A DNA stretch of 64,000 nucleotides. It comes from Sediminicola arcticus (lineage in GTDB: Bacteria > Bacteroidota > Bacteroidia > Flavobacteriales > Flavobacteriaceae). Of this stretch, positions 63,807 to 64,000 are shown in pieces (the first letter of the stretch is position 1; each line of letters opens with the position of its first letter). The stretch covers positions 124,001 through 188,000 of the forward strand of contig NZ_JBEXAE010000002.1 of assembly GCF_040566695.1 (NCBI RefSeq). Direction: 5' to 3'. The position numbers and the translations under genes are program-made. The notes beneath the pieces were generated by a model. The model searched no databases, had not been told where the DNA came from, and was given only the letters and a program-made list of their open reading frames with translations.

Positions 63807-64000
63807 GGACAGTACTGATGTTAGGGAAAACATTGCAGAAATCCTGAAACTGGAAAACTATGAAGCGGTAACCGCTGAAAATGGTACAATTGGTATTGAA
63901 AAAGCCAAAACTGTAATGCCAGATCTAATTATCTGCGATATCATGATGCCCGGGATCAGTGGGTATGACGTATTGAAACAATTAAATAATGATACTTCCA
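63784..64000 (+). CDS. Response regulator, receiver domain (3' end outside window)
   Basis: The visible 72 residues form a receiver domain with D9, phospho-acceptor D52 (CDIMMPG) and strong similarity to the receiver at 41533. It starts inside the LOV kinase gene (23-bp overlap). The output domain lies beyond the window, though by analogy it may be Crp-like. Confidence 0.85.
   Translation, partial: MKTILIIEDSTDVRENIAEILKLENYEAVTAENGTIGIEKAKTVMPDLIICDIMMPGISGYDVLKQLNNDTS

Overview
The window looks like a chromosome segment of a Flavobacteriaceae-type Bacteroidetes, probably marine. The evidence is low GC, many short lipoprotein signal peptides ending in Cys, the -7 promoter element TAnnTTTG with little or no Shine-Dalgarno, DUF1343/NamZ, a QueE of the class seen in Flavobacteria, REC-Crp regulators, and SulP plus metallo-beta-lactamase/rhodanese sulfur genes. 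No rRNA, tRNA, insertion sequence, phage or CRISPR was found.

Region 1 (0-33 kb) is ordinary chromosome: a HerA-like ATPase, exported RidA, a ureohydrolase next to an ATP-grasp protein, SRPBCC proteins, a TesA-type esterase divergent from a YbbA/YbbP ABC exporter pair (the E. coli arrangement), a cation-chloride-type transporter, an FKBP isomerase lipoprotein, a DUF885 peptidase, a K+/H+ antiporter, a large PLP enzyme, QueE, a metalloprotease lipoprotein, NamZ divergent from a LolC/E-type permease, cysteine synthase and an M20 peptidase. Region 2 (33.5-38.3 kb) has a SulP transporter, an MBL-rhodanese sulfur enzyme, a DUF2892 membrane protein and tiny membrane proteins. Region 3 (40-64 kb) is a stress island: universal stress proteins, thioredoxin, an eRF1-like protein, an MscS channel, an ATP-cone/nuclease fusion, a beta-CASP ribonuclease, D-lactate dehydrogenase, SDR, DUF2267, DUF302, Hsp20 and flavin-linked proteins. 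It is bracketed by two paralogous histidine kinase/response regulator pairs.

The main discovery is a regulon. Eleven copies of a palindrome, MTGAY-N4-RTCAK, lie in the intergenic regions of this island and in front of the DUF2892 unit. In all eleven the palindrome centre lies 35.5 or 36.5 bases upstream of the last base of a TAnnTTTG-like -7 element, which puts it near -41.5, the classical position for a class II Crp/Fnr activator. A REC-Crp/HTH response regulator sits in the island. Its recognition helix keeps the Glu and Arg that read TGA/TCA in FNR, and it lacks FNR's iron-sulfur cysteines, so a phosphorelay may replace direct oxygen sensing. The second kinase carries a LOV photosensor domain and has the palindrome in its own promoter. 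The gene content (Usp, Hsp20, thioredoxin, kinases, fermentative dehydrogenase) resembles a dormancy or low-oxygen regulon.

A second theme is gene decay. At least ten genes are broken by stops, frameshifts or truncation: corA, DUF1801, a secreted protein, OsmC, an outer-membrane barrel, a cupin, a group III truncated globin, DUF6544, a HEAT-like protein and a class II ribonucleotide reductase. Most carry several lesions, which argues for real decay rather than sequencing error.
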